DNA of 64,000 nt from Sedimentitalea todarodis (GCF_032595355.1 NZ_JASMWN010000013.1:62001-126000), one strand, 5' to 3'; shown: positions 53,614 through 62,971, numbered from the stretch's first letter. The notes: generated by a model from the sequence alone, not told the origin. Numbers and translations: made by a program.

Positions 53614-53640
53614 GGGAACGGGAATTTCCGATTGCGGGTC

Positions 53641-54831
53641 TCAGCCTTTGCGGCGCGGCCCCGTCAATGCGGGCCAGAGCGAGACCACGAACAGCGTGAA
53701 GGCAAGGCACCAGAGTGCAGCAGCGAGAAGAATCATCGACAGATACCAGTTGCCGGCCAGTTCCGAGGCCCCCCAACGCAGGGCGGCAGAGACGGGAATC
53801 AGAGCGTAGGCAAGGGCGACAGGTCCGGACGCCCTGAGATCGCGCCCGCTGTGGCCAAGGATGGCGCGGCTCATCACCGCGAGTGTCATTCCGCCGACGG
53901 CGCCGATGCCAAGGATGTGCAGCGCCGCCACCTCACTGCCAATACCCAGCACCGCCGCCCCCCAGAGGATCAGCCCGAGACCAAGCATTGCCAATCCTGC
54001 ATGCAGCGCGATCAGGATTGGCTGATGCATTGACCAGATCGGGCGCCAGCGGGTCAGGCGCAGGAATTGCATTGCACCGAGAGCGATCGCCAGCGGTGCC
54101 GCCCAGTCTGGCGATCCGGCCAGCACTGGTATCGGAAGGAGAATTGCCATTGGAATGGCGGCCTTCTCGATCATGGGGAAGCTCTCGGGCCAGGTGTCTT
54201 CCGGTTCGTTGGCGCGCCGCATTGCATTGCGGGTAAAGGCTGGTGTGACCCGCCCCCCAAGGACCGAAATCAGGGCACAGACCGTCAGCAATCCGCCGTA
54301 GAGACCGGCACCGAGCGTCCCCTTTGTCACGCCGTTCCAATCCAGGTGCGTCAACAGGTTGGCGGTCCAGAACAGGGTGAGAAACACGAGGAACAACACG
54401 TTCTGCGGTTTGGGCCGCTTGGTCAGCTGCCACGCCACCTGTGCGATGAGGATGGGGAGAAACGACAAATCCGCCACCGCAACAAGCCAACCGGGCAGAC
54501 TCGCCGACCACCACATCGCCAGACGTCCGCAGAGCCACAGCGTCGCCACGAAGCCGATGAAATAGGGTTTGGCCGAACTGCCACCGGTCCAGTTCGGCAC
54601 CGCCGTCAGAAGAAAGCCGCCGATGGTCGCGCTTGCGAAGCCAAAGATCATCTCGTGGCCGTGCCAGAAATGTGGCGCCATGGAATAGGGCAGGTCTGTT
54701 ACCAGCCCACCCGTCGTGTGCACGCCGAGATATGTCCCCCAGGCGAGACCGGAGAGAATGGCAAAGAGGCCCGCCGCAAGGAAGAAAACCCGGAACCCTT
54801 CGGAGAAAATCCTAAGTGCCGTGGATTTCAT
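53641..54831 (-). CDS. nnrS: NnrS-family membrane protein
   Basis: Membrane protein of 396 residues with about 12 hydrophobic segments; the ATG overlaps the nirI stop (ATGA). NnrS marks: FRVFFLAAGLFAILSGLAWG, HFWHGHEMIFGFASATIGGF, GGRVTPAFTRNAMR and the C-terminal HILGIGAVGGMTLAVMSRA with paired histidine regions. The heme- and copper-containing NnrS protects cells against nitrosative stress. It is co-transcribed with nirI, away from nirS. Confidence 0.92.
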   Translation of the reverse strand: MKSTALRIFSEGFRVFFLAAGLFAILSGLAWGTYLGVHTTGGLVTDLPYSMAPHFWHGHEMIFGFASATIGGFLLTAVPNWTGGSSAKPYFIGFVATLWLCGRLAMWWSASLPGWLVAVADLSFLPILIAQVAWQLTKRPKPQNVLFLVFLTLFWTANLLTHLDWNGVTKGTLGAGLYGGLLTVCALISVLGGRVTPAFTRNAMRRANEPEDTWPESFPMIEKAAIPMAILLPIPVLAGSPDWAAPLAIALGAMQFLRLTRWRPIWSMHQPILIALHAGLAMLGLGLILWGAAVLGIGSEVAALHILGIGAVGGMTLAVMSRAILGHSGRDLRASGPVALAYALIPVSAALRWGASELAGNWYLSMILLAAALWCLAFTLFVVSLWPALTGPRRKG

Positions 54832-56867
54832 GATGTGGCCTGCTGGCTCCGGGCGCGGCGTTTCAGGGTGGGGCAGGTGTTCGGGTCGTTGTAGATGACC
54901 TGGCATCTCAGGCATAGGACACACTCATTCGGGTTGATCCGTCCGAGCGGGTCGATGGCTCCGACGGTGCATTTCGGCTCGCACAACCGGCACTCGCGCC
55001 CGCATTGCGGACGTCTGCGAAGCCAATCGAATATCTTCAGCTTGGCCGGGATTGCCAGCGCCGCGCCGAGAGGACAGAGATAGCGGCAATAGAACCGCTC
55101 GATGAAGAGACCCGCCGCCAGTATTGCCAGAACGAAGGCGACAAAGGGCCACGCGCGTATCATGCGAAGCGATATGGCGGTCTTGAACGGTTCGACTTCG
55201 GCAAGGATCAGCGCGTCCTTCATCGAATAGAATGAAATCGCAAGAATGCCGATGAAGAGCGTGTACTTGATGACCCAGAGCCTCTGGTGCAGGCCAAAGG
55301 GTACGGCGATTTGCTTCACGCCCAGTTTCTGTGCCGCCTGATTGGTCAGTTCCTGCAATGCACCGAACGGGCAGAGCCAGCCACAGAACACACCGCGCCC
55401 CCAGAACAGCAGGCCCAACGCAACAAAGCTCCACAGCATGAAGATCAGGGGTTCAACCAGGAAGGTCTCCCACCGAAAGCCGCTGAGCAGCGATTGCAGG
55501 AAGGCAACGACCTGAACCACCGAGAGTTGCGCATTCACGCCCCATCCGAGCCAGACAAGGGTAACGGTCAAAAAGCCCAGTCGCAGTCGGCGCCAGAGAA
55601 GAGGGCGGCGGGTGATGCTGTCCTGAAAGAGCAGGATGCCGGTCAGCACCGTCAGCATTGTGGCGAGCGCGATGATCGCCGGGCGTTTGCGCAGCCACAT
55701 CTCCTCCCACAAGGGGACCTGACGCGGCGGAGGTGGCAGCAGAAACCGTTCGGGCAGAGCATAGTCGACGCCGATGGTCGCTGTCACCGGCCCGGATGCG
55801 GCGTCACGGCTGGCGGTAACCTCGACGCGAAACGGTTCCGTGGGATCAAACCCGTTGCCACCGATGCGAAACAGGCTGCGTTCCTTGAAAACCGGAGCAC
55901 CTTCGATGGCAAGGTCGTCAATGCGCAGGTAGCCCTGATCGGTCACCGGATAGCGGTTGGCGTTCTGGATCACCGCCAGCCGGTCAAAGACCCCTGAGTT
56001 GCGCCAGTCCAGGCCGCGATGGGAATACAGCCCCCGCGAGGCAAGGAACAGCGCCACGCGATCGGCGGGCAGATCCCCCATTACGCCCGAATAGGCCCGT
56101 TCACCCAACAGGTTCCGGCCGATCTCGGGCGGGTCGAGTAGTGCGACGTGCAGATCAAGGAAATGCGCCGCGCTGGGGTTTGGCGCATTTTCTGTTCCGG
56201 CAAAGATTTCTGCGGCCTCGGCCATTGACATGGTGGCAGATTGCACGCCGCCGATCCGCACAAGCGCGTCCCAGTCGAGTGGCTCAAAGGTCAGGCGATC
56301 AATCCTGCCGCTGCCGGTGCCGCCATCGGCGAGCGCCAGCGTCCGGCCTGTTCGAAGGATGGCGTCTCGGATCACCGCTGTGGAGACGGTGGCGCGCGAG
56401 ATGAAACGGGGTACGTCCGTCTTTTCCGGTGCACGAAGGTCGATGCCTTCGAAACCTTGGACAAAGCCTACGATGTCGGATTCGGTCAGCCCGAGCGTCA
56501 GGATCGGTTCGGATTGACGCATCAGACGGGCGGCAGCGATCCGTGCGTCCCTATCCACCGCCACCAGCATGTCGATCGGGCGCCCGGAATACCCAACGGA
56601 CGAGGCGATTTCCCAACTCGATCCGATGCGGCCAAGTGTTGTGCCGTCACGTGCGCTGACCTGCCAGCCGGGGATCGGGGATTCGGTTCGCTCAACGGTG
56701 ACGGGCAGGGGTACACCGAACATTTCAGCGGCGAGCGCGGCATCGGGAACTGCGGGTGCGACTTCGGCCTCGAACCCGATGCGGGTCTCGGCAATCGCCT
56801 GCGGGGCGCCAAAGAACGCCAGAACGACAATTGCCGCGACTCGCAGAGGATGAAACGCGCATCTCAT
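54828..56867 (-). CDS. nirI: NirI, NosR-like membrane flavo-iron-sulfur protein
   Basis: Protein of 679 residues. A signal peptide (VAAIVVLAFFGAPQAIAET) leads into a periplasmic FMN-binding domain; SRATVST near residue 158 is the likely FMN attachment threonine. Five or six membrane helices follow from about residue 410, with cytoplasmic CxxxCP-type motifs GWLCPFGALQE and RYLCPLGAAL. The C-terminus holds two ferredoxin-like clusters (CGRECRLCEPKC and CVLCLRCQVIYNDPNTC). NirI of Paracoccus is required for nirS expression or activity. It is divergent from nirS and shares an Nnr box. Confidence 0.9.
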   Translation of the reverse strand: MRCAFHPLRVAAIVVLAFFGAPQAIAETRIGFEAEVAPAVPDAALAAEMFGVPLPVTVERTESPIPGWQVSARDGTTLGRIGSSWEIASSVGYSGRPIDMLVAVDRDARIAAARLMRQSEPILTLGLTESDIVGFVQGFEGIDLRAPEKTDVPRFISRATVSTAVIRDAILRTGRTLALADGGTGSGRIDRLTFEPLDWDALVRIGGVQSATMSMAEAAEIFAGTENAPNPSAAHFLDLHVALLDPPEIGRNLLGERAYSGVMGDLPADRVALFLASRGLYSHRGLDWRNSGVFDRLAVIQNANRYPVTDQGYLRIDDLAIEGAPVFKERSLFRIGGNGFDPTEPFRVEVTASRDAASGPVTATIGVDYALPERFLLPPPPRQVPLWEEMWLRKRPAIIALATMLTVLTGILLFQDSITRRPLLWRRLRLGFLTVTLVWLGWGVNAQLSVVQVVAFLQSLLSGFRWETFLVEPLIFMLWSFVALGLLFWGRGVFCGWLCPFGALQELTNQAAQKLGVKQIAVPFGLHQRLWVIKYTLFIGILAISFYSMKDALILAEVEPFKTAISLRMIRAWPFVAFVLAILAAGLFIERFYCRYLCPLGAALAIPAKLKIFDWLRRRPQCGRECRLCEPKCTVGAIDPLGRINPNECVLCLRCQVIYNDPNTCPTLKRRARSQQATS

Positions 56868-56902
56868 GAATCAACCGCTATCGCCGCCCGCTTGAAGGGT
56901 CC

Positions 56903-56916
56903 TTAACGAAAGTCAA
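56903..56916. promoter_or_regulatory. Nnr/Fnr box between nirI and nirS
   Basis: TTAACGAAAGTCAA, identical to the box before norC. Its centre is 70 bases upstream of the nirS start and 43 upstream of the nirI start. One site could serve both directions, though spacing favours nirS. Confidence 0.85.
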
Positions 56917-56979
56917 GGACCGCACCCAGCCGCGGTGCAAGGTTGACCGTGGCCTCACCAGCTTCACGGAGACAACGTC

Positions 56980-58737
56980 ATGCAAAGTATCAAAGCCATA
57001 CGTAGCCGACTGCTGTTTACCAGCGCCGCGCTGGCGTTGGCCGTCGCGGGCCCTATTTCGGCTCAGGACGACCCGGAACAGGTTCACGACACCAGCCCAG
57101 CCGGGTCCTACGTGGGCGAATACGACACGCTGGGACAACTCAATCTGGAAATCCCGGGCCTGCGCCCGGAAGATCCGGTGATTACCCAGGATGAATACAA
57201 CGTCGCCAACCAGATCTATTTCCAGCGGTGCGCGGGCTGCCATGGCGTTTTGCGCAAGGGCGCGACCGGCAAGGCGCTGACCGTCGATATCACGCGGGAA
57301 CTGGGCTATGAACATCTGCAGAGCTTCATCACCTACGGCTCGCCTGCTGGCATGCCGAACTGGGGCACCTCGGGCGATCTGAGTGAAGAACAGATCGATA
57401 TCATGGCGCGCTACCTGTTGCTCGATCCGGCAGTGCCGCCGGAATGGGGCATGGACAAGATGCTCGAAAGCTGGAAGGTCGTCGTCGCGCCCGAAGACCG
57501 CCCGACCGAAAAGATGAACGACATCGACATCGACAACCTGATGTCGGTCACTCTGCGAGACGCGGGTCAAATTGCGCTGATCGACGGTGGCACCTACGAA
57601 GTCCACTCGGTGATCGAAACCGGCTACGCGGTCCATATCAGCCGCATCTCGGCCTCGGGCCGATACCTTTACGTCATTGGCCGTGACGCGCGGGTCAACA
57701 TGATCGACCTGTGGATGGATCACCCGGAAACGGTGGCCGAAATCAAGATCGGCATCGAGGCGCGTTCGGTCGAGACATCAAAGATGGAAGGCTACGAGGA
57801 CAAGTACGCCATCGCTGGCGCCTACTGGCCGCCGCAATACGTCATCATGGACGGGGACACGCTGGAACCGCTCAAGATCAAGTCGACACGCGGATATATC
57901 TATGACGAACAGACCTATCACCCGGAACCGCGCGTTGCGGCGATTCTGGCCAGCCACTACCGGCCGGAGTTCATCATCAACGTCAAGGAAACCGGCAAGA
58001 TCCTTCTGGTCGACTACACCGATCTGAAAAACCTCAAGACCACCGAGATCGAGGCCGAACGCTTTCTTCATGATGGTGGGCTCGACAGCACGCGGCGCTA
58101 TTTCATCACCGCCGCCAATGCGCGCAACAAGCTGGTCGTGATCGACACCAAGGAAGGCAAGCTGGTCGCGATCACCGACACCGAAGGTCTGACCCCACAT
58201 CCGGGCCGCGGTGCCAACTTCGTGCACCCCGATCACGGTCCTGTCTGGGCAACGTCCCATCTGGGTGACGATTCCGTGGCGCTCATCGGAACCGATCCCG
58301 AAGGGCAGGCCGACAAGGCCTGGAAGATCGTCGAGACCTTCTATGCGCTCGGGGGCGGGTCGCTCTTCATCAAGACGCATCCGGAATCCGAAAACCTCTA
58401 TGTGGACGCGACATTGAACCCCGACGCCGAAACCTCGGCATCGATTGCCGTGTTCAAGATTCCGGAGATGAAGGCAGGCGAAGACCCGGAATACATGACG
58501 TTGCCAATCGGCGAATGGGCGGGCATCGCAGAAGGCCAGCCGCGCGTCGTGCAGCCCGAATTCAATCGTGATGGTACAGAGGTCTGGTTCTCGGTCTGGA
58601 ACGCGAAGGACCTGGAAAGCGCCATCGTGGTTGTCGATGACAAGACGCTTGAATTGAAGAAGGTGATCAAGGACCCGCGCCTGATCACGCCGACCGGCAA
58701 GTTCAACGTCTACAACACACGGGCCGACGTTTACTGA
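56980..58737 (+). CDS. nirS: Cytochrome cd1 nitrite reductase
   Basis: Periplasmic enzyme of 585 residues that reduces nitrite to NO. The signal peptide includes LLFTSAALALAVAGPISAQ. The cytochrome c domain has CAGCH at residues 84-88, and TYGSPAGMPNWG later. An eight-bladed propeller binding heme d1 follows (HISRISASGRYLYVIGRDAR, then IDLWMDHPETVAEIKIGIEA and GLDSTRRYFITAANARNKLV). Length and ending (TPTGKFNVYNTRADVY) match the family. It begins the nirSECFDLGHJ set, with an Nnr box upstream and a strong hairpin downstream. Confidence 0.97.
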   Translation: MQSIKAIRSRLLFTSAALALAVAGPISAQDDPEQVHDTSPAGSYVGEYDTLGQLNLEIPGLRPEDPVITQDEYNVANQIYFQRCAGCHGVLRKGATGKALTVDITRELGYEHLQSFITYGSPAGMPNWGTSGDLSEEQIDIMARYLLLDPAVPPEWGMDKMLESWKVVVAPEDRPTEKMNDIDIDNLMSVTLRDAGQIALIDGGTYEVHSVIETGYAVHISRISASGRYLYVIGRDARVNMIDLWMDHPETVAEIKIGIEARSVETSKMEGYEDKYAIAGAYWPPQYVIMDGDTLEPLKIKSTRGYIYDEQTYHPEPRVAAILASHYRPEFIINVKETGKILLVDYTDLKNLKTTEIEAERFLHDGGLDSTRRYFITAANARNKLVVIDTKEGKLVAITDTEGLTPHPGRGANFVHPDHGPVWATSHLGDDSVALIGTDPEGQADKAWKIVETFYALGGGSLFIKTHPESENLYVDATLNPDAETSASIAVFKIPEMKAGEDPEYMTLPIGEWAGIAEGQPRVVQPEFNRDGTEVWFSVWNAKDLESAIVVVDDKTLELKKVIKDPRLITPTGKFNVYNTRADVY

Positions 58738-58744
58738 GCCTGAC

Positions 58745-58785
58745 GCGGTTGGCCGATCTGAACCTCCCTCAGATCGGCCAACCGC
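58745..58785 (+). terminator. Very strong hairpin between nirS and nirE
   Basis: GCGGTTGGCCGATCTGA (58745-58761) pairs perfectly over 17 bases with 58769-58785 around a seven-base loop, followed by ATTCTTTTCC. It begins eight bases after the nirS stop. It should strongly favour nirS mRNA over the biosynthetic genes by partial termination or by protecting the 3' end. Confidence 0.8.
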
Positions 58786-58822
58786 ATTCTTTTCCAGCTG
58801 ATGCCAGACAGGAAGACATGCC

Positions 58823-59605
58823 ATGACGAGCGCGGGAAAAGTGTATCTGATCGGTGCCGGACCAGGAGACCCGGAGTTGATGACCCTGCGCGCGCTGCGC
58901 CTGCTCTCCGAGGCGGAGATTGTGGTTTACGACCGGCTGGTTTCCCCGGACATCCTTGCGCTTTGTCCTGAAGGGGCAGAGCGCATCGCTGTCGGCAAGG
59001 CACCGGAGTGCCATCCGGTGCCGCAGGAACAAATAAATGATCTACTTCTGGAGCACGCCGGGGAGGGCCGTATCGTTGCCCGCCTAAAGGGTGGTGACCC
59101 GCTGATCTTCGGGCGTGGCTCGGAAGAGGCGGCACACCTTCGTGCGCACGGGATCGAAGTGGCCATCGTGCCCGGCATCACCGCCGCGCAGGGGGCGGCC
59201 AGCGCGACCGGCGTACCGCTCACCCATCGCGGGCTGGCGGGGGCCGTACAATATGTAACCGGTCACCGGCAGGCGGGGCAGGTTCTGGATCTCGACTGGA
59301 AGCGGTTGGCCGATCCGGATTCGACGCTGGTGATCTACATGGGTGTTGCCAATATCGGGCAAATCGCCATGGGTCTGATGACCGAAGGCCTTGATCCCGC
59401 GACGCCGGTTCTGGCTGTCGCTGAGGTCACGACACCACGCGAGCGGCGGTTGCTCTCCCGGCTCGACATGCTGGGTCGCGACGTGCGGACGGCAAAGCTC
59501 GAAGCGCCGGTGCTCTTCATGATAGGCCGCGTCGTCTCGCTCTATTCCAAGATCGCTTTGCCCGAGGATGTGGCGGCCAAAGCCATGGCAGCGGCACATG
59601 CGTAG
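58823..59605 (+). CDS. nirE: Uroporphyrinogen-III C-methyltransferase for heme d1
   Basis: SAM-dependent enzyme of 260 residues that methylates uroporphyrinogen III twice to precorrin-2. Motifs: VYLIGAGPGDPELMTLRALR, VVYDRLVSPDILAL, RLKGGDPLIFGRGSEEA, VPGITAAQGAASATGVPLTH and YMGVANIGQI. It is placed directly after nirS, so it is the nir-dedicated copy rather than a siroheme or cobalamin one. The nirC start lies within its last codons. Confidence 0.94.
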   Translation: MTSAGKVYLIGAGPGDPELMTLRALRLLSEAEIVVYDRLVSPDILALCPEGAERIAVGKAPECHPVPQEQINDLLLEHAGEGRIVARLKGGDPLIFGRGSEEAAHLRAHGIEVAIVPGITAAQGAASATGVPLTHRGLAGAVQYVTGHRQAGQVLDLDWKRLADPDSTLVIYMGVANIGQIAMGLMTEGLDPATPVLAVAEVTTPRERRLLSRLDMLGRDVRTAKLEAPVLFMIGRVVSLYSKIALPEDVAAKAMAAAHA

Positions 59606-59897
59606 CCTGCTGCCCTTGCTTCTTTTCTGTACACCGGTCTGGGCGGGTAACGTGAACGGCGACGCGCTCAAACGACTGGTGCATCAGGATTGTGGCTCTT
59701 GCCACGGGCTGACGCTGAAAGGTGGGCTTGGTCCCGATCTGCGGATGGAACAACTTGCGCATTACGACCGCGAAAGCCTGGCCACGGTGATCCTCAGCGG
59801 GGTGCCGGGGACGCCGATGCCGCCATGGGAGCCACTGATGTCCAATGACGAAGCGCTCTGGATTGCCGAATACCTTCTGACGGGAGGGAGCAAATGA
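59598..59897 (+). CDS. nirC: NirC, small periplasmic cytochrome c
   Basis: Protein of 99 residues. The ATG at 59598 overlaps the nirE end by eight bases; the signal peptide is MRSLLPLLLFCTPVWAG. Heme binds at CGSCH (residues 32-36), and GVPGTPMPPWEPLMS carries the likely axial Met. NirC can donate electrons to NirS and is tied to heme d1 maturation. It overlaps nirF by four bases. Confidence 0.9.
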   Translation: MRSLLPLLLFCTPVWAGNVNGDALKRLVHQDCGSCHGLTLKGGLGPDLRMEQLAHYDRESLATVILSGVPGTPMPPWEPLMSNDEALWIAEYLLTGGSK

Positions 59898-61042
59898 AGC
59901 CGCTGCACCTGATCTTTGCGGCTGTCGCCTTTGTCGGAGGGCCTGCGCTGTCCGAAACCATGGCTACCGGCGATCTGGGCCTTGTGATCGAACGCGCCAG
60001 CGGTTCGGTTCTGCTGGTTGACCAATCCGACCGCGCGGCGCTGGCCCGGATCGAAGGGCTGGGCGACCTCTCTCATGCCTCGCTGGTCTACTCTCCGGAT
60101 CAGCGTTTCGCCTTCGTCTTCGGGCGTGACGGCGGGCTGACCAAGGTGGATCTGGTCGAGCGACGCATCGCTGGCCGTGTCGTACAGGCAGGCAATGCCA
60201 TAGGTGGTGCGATTTCCGACGATGGCGCTCTGGTCGCGGTGTCCAATTACGAACCGGGCGGAGTGCGCGTTTTTGATGCCGACACGCTCGAGATGGTGGC
60301 GGACATCCCCACCGGCTCCAAGACCATCGGATTGGTGGATGCGCCGGGGCGACGCTTTGTCTTCAGCCTGTGGGATGCGGGCGAGACCTGGATCGCGGAT
60401 TTGTCGGGCGAGGCACCGCATATCACCAGGATCGAAGGGATCGGACAAAACCCCTATGACGCCCTGATTACGGCGAACGGACGCTACTATGTCGCTGGCC
60501 TGTTTGGCGAGGACGGGTTGACCGCGCTGGACCTCTGGGCAGAGATGCCGGAACCCACTCAGGTGCTTGCCGGCTATGGGCGCGGGGAAGAGCCGCTGCC
60601 CGTCTACAAGATGCCCCATCTGGAAGGATGGGCGCTGACCGGAACAGAATTTGTGCTGCCTGCGGTCGGGCGGCACGAAGTGCTCTGGGTCGATGCCCGC
60701 GATTTCACGGAAACGGCCAGGACCGCAACACACGGACAGCCGGTCTTTGCCATGGCCCGCCCAGACGGCCGTCAGGTCTGGGTCAATTTTGCGCATCCGC
60801 TGAACGACACGATCCAGGTGATCGACACGGTCACCAAGCAGGTGGTGCATGAATTAAGCCCCGGTCCCGCCGTCCTGCACATGGAATTTACCCCTCGGGG
60901 TCACGAGGTCTGGGTCTCGGTCCGCGATGCCGGCAAGATCATGATCTATGACACGCGGACCTTCGAAAAACGCGGCGAGATCGACGCGGAGAGCCCTTCG
61001 GGGATCTTCTTCACCGCCCGTGCGCACCGGACGGGGCTGTGA
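59894..61042 (+). CDS. nirF: NirF, heme d1 biosynthesis protein
   Basis: Periplasmic protein of 382 residues with a short signal peptide (LHLIFAAVAFVGGPALSE). It shares the propeller fold of the NirS d1 domain: YSPDQRFAFVFGRDGGLTKV, GGAISDDGALVAVSNYEPGG and ITANGRYYVAGLFGEDGLT. It acts late in heme d1 synthesis, converting a dihydro-heme d1 precursor. The stop overlaps the nirD start (TGATG). Confidence 0.93.
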   Translation: MKPLHLIFAAVAFVGGPALSETMATGDLGLVIERASGSVLLVDQSDRAALARIEGLGDLSHASLVYSPDQRFAFVFGRDGGLTKVDLVERRIAGRVVQAGNAIGGAISDDGALVAVSNYEPGGVRVFDADTLEMVADIPTGSKTIGLVDAPGRRFVFSLWDAGETWIADLSGEAPHITRIEGIGQNPYDALITANGRYYVAGLFGEDGLTALDLWAEMPEPTQVLAGYGRGEEPLPVYKMPHLEGWALTGTEFVLPAVGRHEVLWVDARDFTETARTATHGQPVFAMARPDGRQVWVNFAHPLNDTIQVIDTVTKQVVHELSPGPAVLHMEFTPRGHEVWVSVRDAGKIMIYDTRTFEKRGEIDAESPSGIFFTARAHRTGL

Positions 61043-62034
61043 TGGAGAACGTCGCCGATCCCGTCGATGGCGCCCTGCTGAATGATTGGCAGCGGGACTT
61101 CCCGGTTGTGTCGGCACCGTTCACGGTGCTGGCAGCGAGGCTGGAAATCTCGGAAACCGAAGTCCTGAAACGGCTGGCGCGGATGCGGTCGGCGGGGCGG
61201 ATCACCCGGGTCGGGGCGACCTGTGCGCCCAATACGGTTTCGGCCAGCACACTTGCGGCCCTGCAGGCCGAACCGGAAGAACTGGAAGAGGTTGCCGAGA
61301 TCGTCGGCGAAGAGCCAGGCGTCAATCATTCCTACCTGCGCGAGGATGCCTGGAACATCTGGTTCGTGGCAACCGGCCCGGATCGCGAACATGTGGACCG
61401 CACGCTGGCCCGAATTTCGGATCGCACGAACCGGCGGGTTCTGGACCTGCGGTTGGTGCGGCCCTTCAACGTCGATCTTGGTTTTCGCATGAACGGAAAG
61501 GCCGGCGCTGTACCCGCGCCGCGCATTGCGGACGCATCGGCGATCCGCGACGGCGACCGTGACATCCTGCAATGCCTGACCCGGGGTCTGCCGCTGGAAG
61601 CCCGCCCCTGGGCGGCCATGGCGCAATATCTTGAGCGCAGCGAAGAGGATGTGCTCTTGCGAGTGGCGGCCTTGCAGGACGCAGGGGTCATTGCCCGTCT
61701 TGGCGTGATCGTGCGCCATCGGGCGTTGGGCTGGACGTCGAACGCAATGTGCGTCTGGGACGTGAGCCACGAGGTCGCCGGTGAGGTCGGTCCGGTGCTG
61801 GCCCGCGTCCCCGGTGTCACCCTGTGCTATGAACGACGGCTGGTCGAGGGGGCCTGGCCCTATCGTCTTTACAATATGATCCATGCGCGTAGTCGGCTCG
61901 AAGCGATGGCAACGCTGGACCAGGTGCGCGCCCTGACTGGCCTCGAGAATGCGGACCACAAGGTGCTGTTTTCGACCCGCTGTTTCAAACAGACCGGTGC
62001 CTTGATCAAATTGAACAAAGGAAAGGCCGCCTGA
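61042..62034 (+). CDS. nirDL: NirD-NirL fused siroheme decarboxylase subunit
   Basis: Protein of 330 residues made of two related AsnC/Lrp-like halves, about 1-165 and 170-330. Each starts with a helix-turn-helix-like region (FPVVSAPFTVLAARLEISET; LEARPWAAMAQYLERSEEDV). Each ends in a ligand domain (WNIWFVATGPDREHVD; WPYRLYNMIHARSR). CYERRLVEGAWPYRLYNMIH holds the His and Arg residues of siroheme decarboxylases. With NirG and NirH it removes two acetate carboxyls from siroheme. I chose the ATG at 61042; a GTG lies one codon earlier. Confidence 0.9.
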   Translation: MENVADPVDGALLNDWQRDFPVVSAPFTVLAARLEISETEVLKRLARMRSAGRITRVGATCAPNTVSASTLAALQAEPEELEEVAEIVGEEPGVNHSYLREDAWNIWFVATGPDREHVDRTLARISDRTNRRVLDLRLVRPFNVDLGFRMNGKAGAVPAPRIADASAIRDGDRDILQCLTRGLPLEARPWAAMAQYLERSEEDVLLRVAALQDAGVIARLGVIVRHRALGWTSNAMCVWDVSHEVAGEVGPVLARVPGVTLCYERRLVEGAWPYRLYNMIHARSRLEAMATLDQVRALTGLENADHKVLFSTRCFKQTGALIKLNKGKAA

Positions 62035-62480
62035 TGCTGGACGCCACCGACCGTGCCCTGATCAACCGCTTGCAGGAGGGATTGCCCCTGACGTCCGCAC
62101 CCTTTGACGGCATCGCGTCGGAGCTGTCGATCACTGTTGATGATCTTCTGGCGCGGCTGGAACGGATGAAGGAAATTGGTGCAATCACCCGGTTTGGGCC
62201 GTTCTTTGACGCGGCGGCGATGGGCGGGGCATTTTGTCTCTGTGCCATGGCGGTTCCACAGACGCAGTTCGAGCGGGTGACCGAACAGGTCAACGCCTTT
62301 GCGCAGGTCGCCCACAACTACCAGCGCGAGCATCGATTGAACATGTGGTTCGTGCTCGCAACCGAGACACCGGAGGGGATTGCGGAAGCGGCGGATGCGA
62401 TCGAGCGCGAAACCGGGATCGCCGTCCTGCGTTTTCCAAAGCTGCAGGAGTTCTTCGTCGGCTTCCGGGTGGCGGCATGA
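62034..62480 (+). CDS. nirG: NirG, siroheme decarboxylase subunit
   Basis: Protein of 148 residues, one AsnC-like unit. TDRALINRLQEGLPLTSAPF and GAITRFGPFFDAAAMGGAF are the N-terminal part; NYQREHRLNMWFVLATETPE is the catalytic His/Arg region. ATG overlaps the previous stop (TGATG) and the TGA overlaps nirH. It could be called NirL if the fused gene before it is read differently. Confidence 0.85.
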   Translation: MLDATDRALINRLQEGLPLTSAPFDGIASELSITVDDLLARLERMKEIGAITRFGPFFDAAAMGGAFCLCAMAVPQTQFERVTEQVNAFAQVAHNYQREHRLNMWFVLATETPEGIAEAADAIERETGIAVLRFPKLQEFFVGFRVAA

Positions 62481-62971
62481 GCGTGACGGACCGTGATATC
62501 GTGAGCGCCCTGCAAGGGGGATTGCCAATGGTCGCCGCGCCCTATGCGGCCGTCGCCGCATCCCTTGGTCTGCCCGAGGAGGACTTGCTGGCGCGGCTCG
62601 AGGATATGCAGGCAACCGGGGTGATCCGCCGCATCGCCGTGGCGCCCAACCATTTCAAGCTCGGGATGACGGCGAACGGCATGACGGTCTGGGATGTCGA
62701 AGATGCGCGGGTGGCCGAACTGGGCGCGCAGGTGGGCGCCTTGCCCTTCGTGACGCATTCCTATGAACGCCCTCGTGCGTTGCCTGACTGGCCCTACAAC
62801 CTCTTTGCCATGGTGCATGGAACCACGCGCGATCAGGTCGAGAAGAAGCGACAGCAGATTGCCGCGATACTGGGCCCGGTTTCGCGCGCAAACGATATCC
62901 TCTACTCCACGCGGATACTGAAGAAGACGGGGCTGCGGCTCCGCAGGAAAGGACCGACATGTTCCGATTGA
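62477..62971 (+). CDS. nirH: NirH, siroheme decarboxylase subunit
   Basis: Protein of 164 residues, AsnC-like. DRDIVSALQGGLPMVAAPYA, GVIRRIAVAPNHFKLGMTAN and THSYERPRALPDWPYNLFAM carry the family residues (Arg, His, Tyr) of the decarboxylase. The start overlaps the nirG stop and its end overlaps nirJ by 13 bases, so the last four nir genes are tightly coupled. Confidence 0.88.
   Translation: MSVTDRDIVSALQGGLPMVAAPYAAVAASLGLPEEDLLARLEDMQATGVIRRIAVAPNHFKLGMTANGMTVWDVEDARVAELGAQVGALPFVTHSYERPRALPDWPYNLFAMVHGTTRDQVEKKRQQIAAILGPVSRANDILYSTRILKKTGLRLRRKGPTCSD

Noticed and set aside
57778..58824. A 348-codon minus-strand open frame
   Set aside because: Antisense to nirS, with no recognisable motifs.
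59762..60850. A 362-codon minus-strand open frame
   Set aside because: Antisense to nirC-nirF; the plus-strand genes are overlapping and well conserved.
60946..61959. A 337-codon minus-strand open frame
   Set aside because: Antisense to the fused nirD-nirL gene, no family features.
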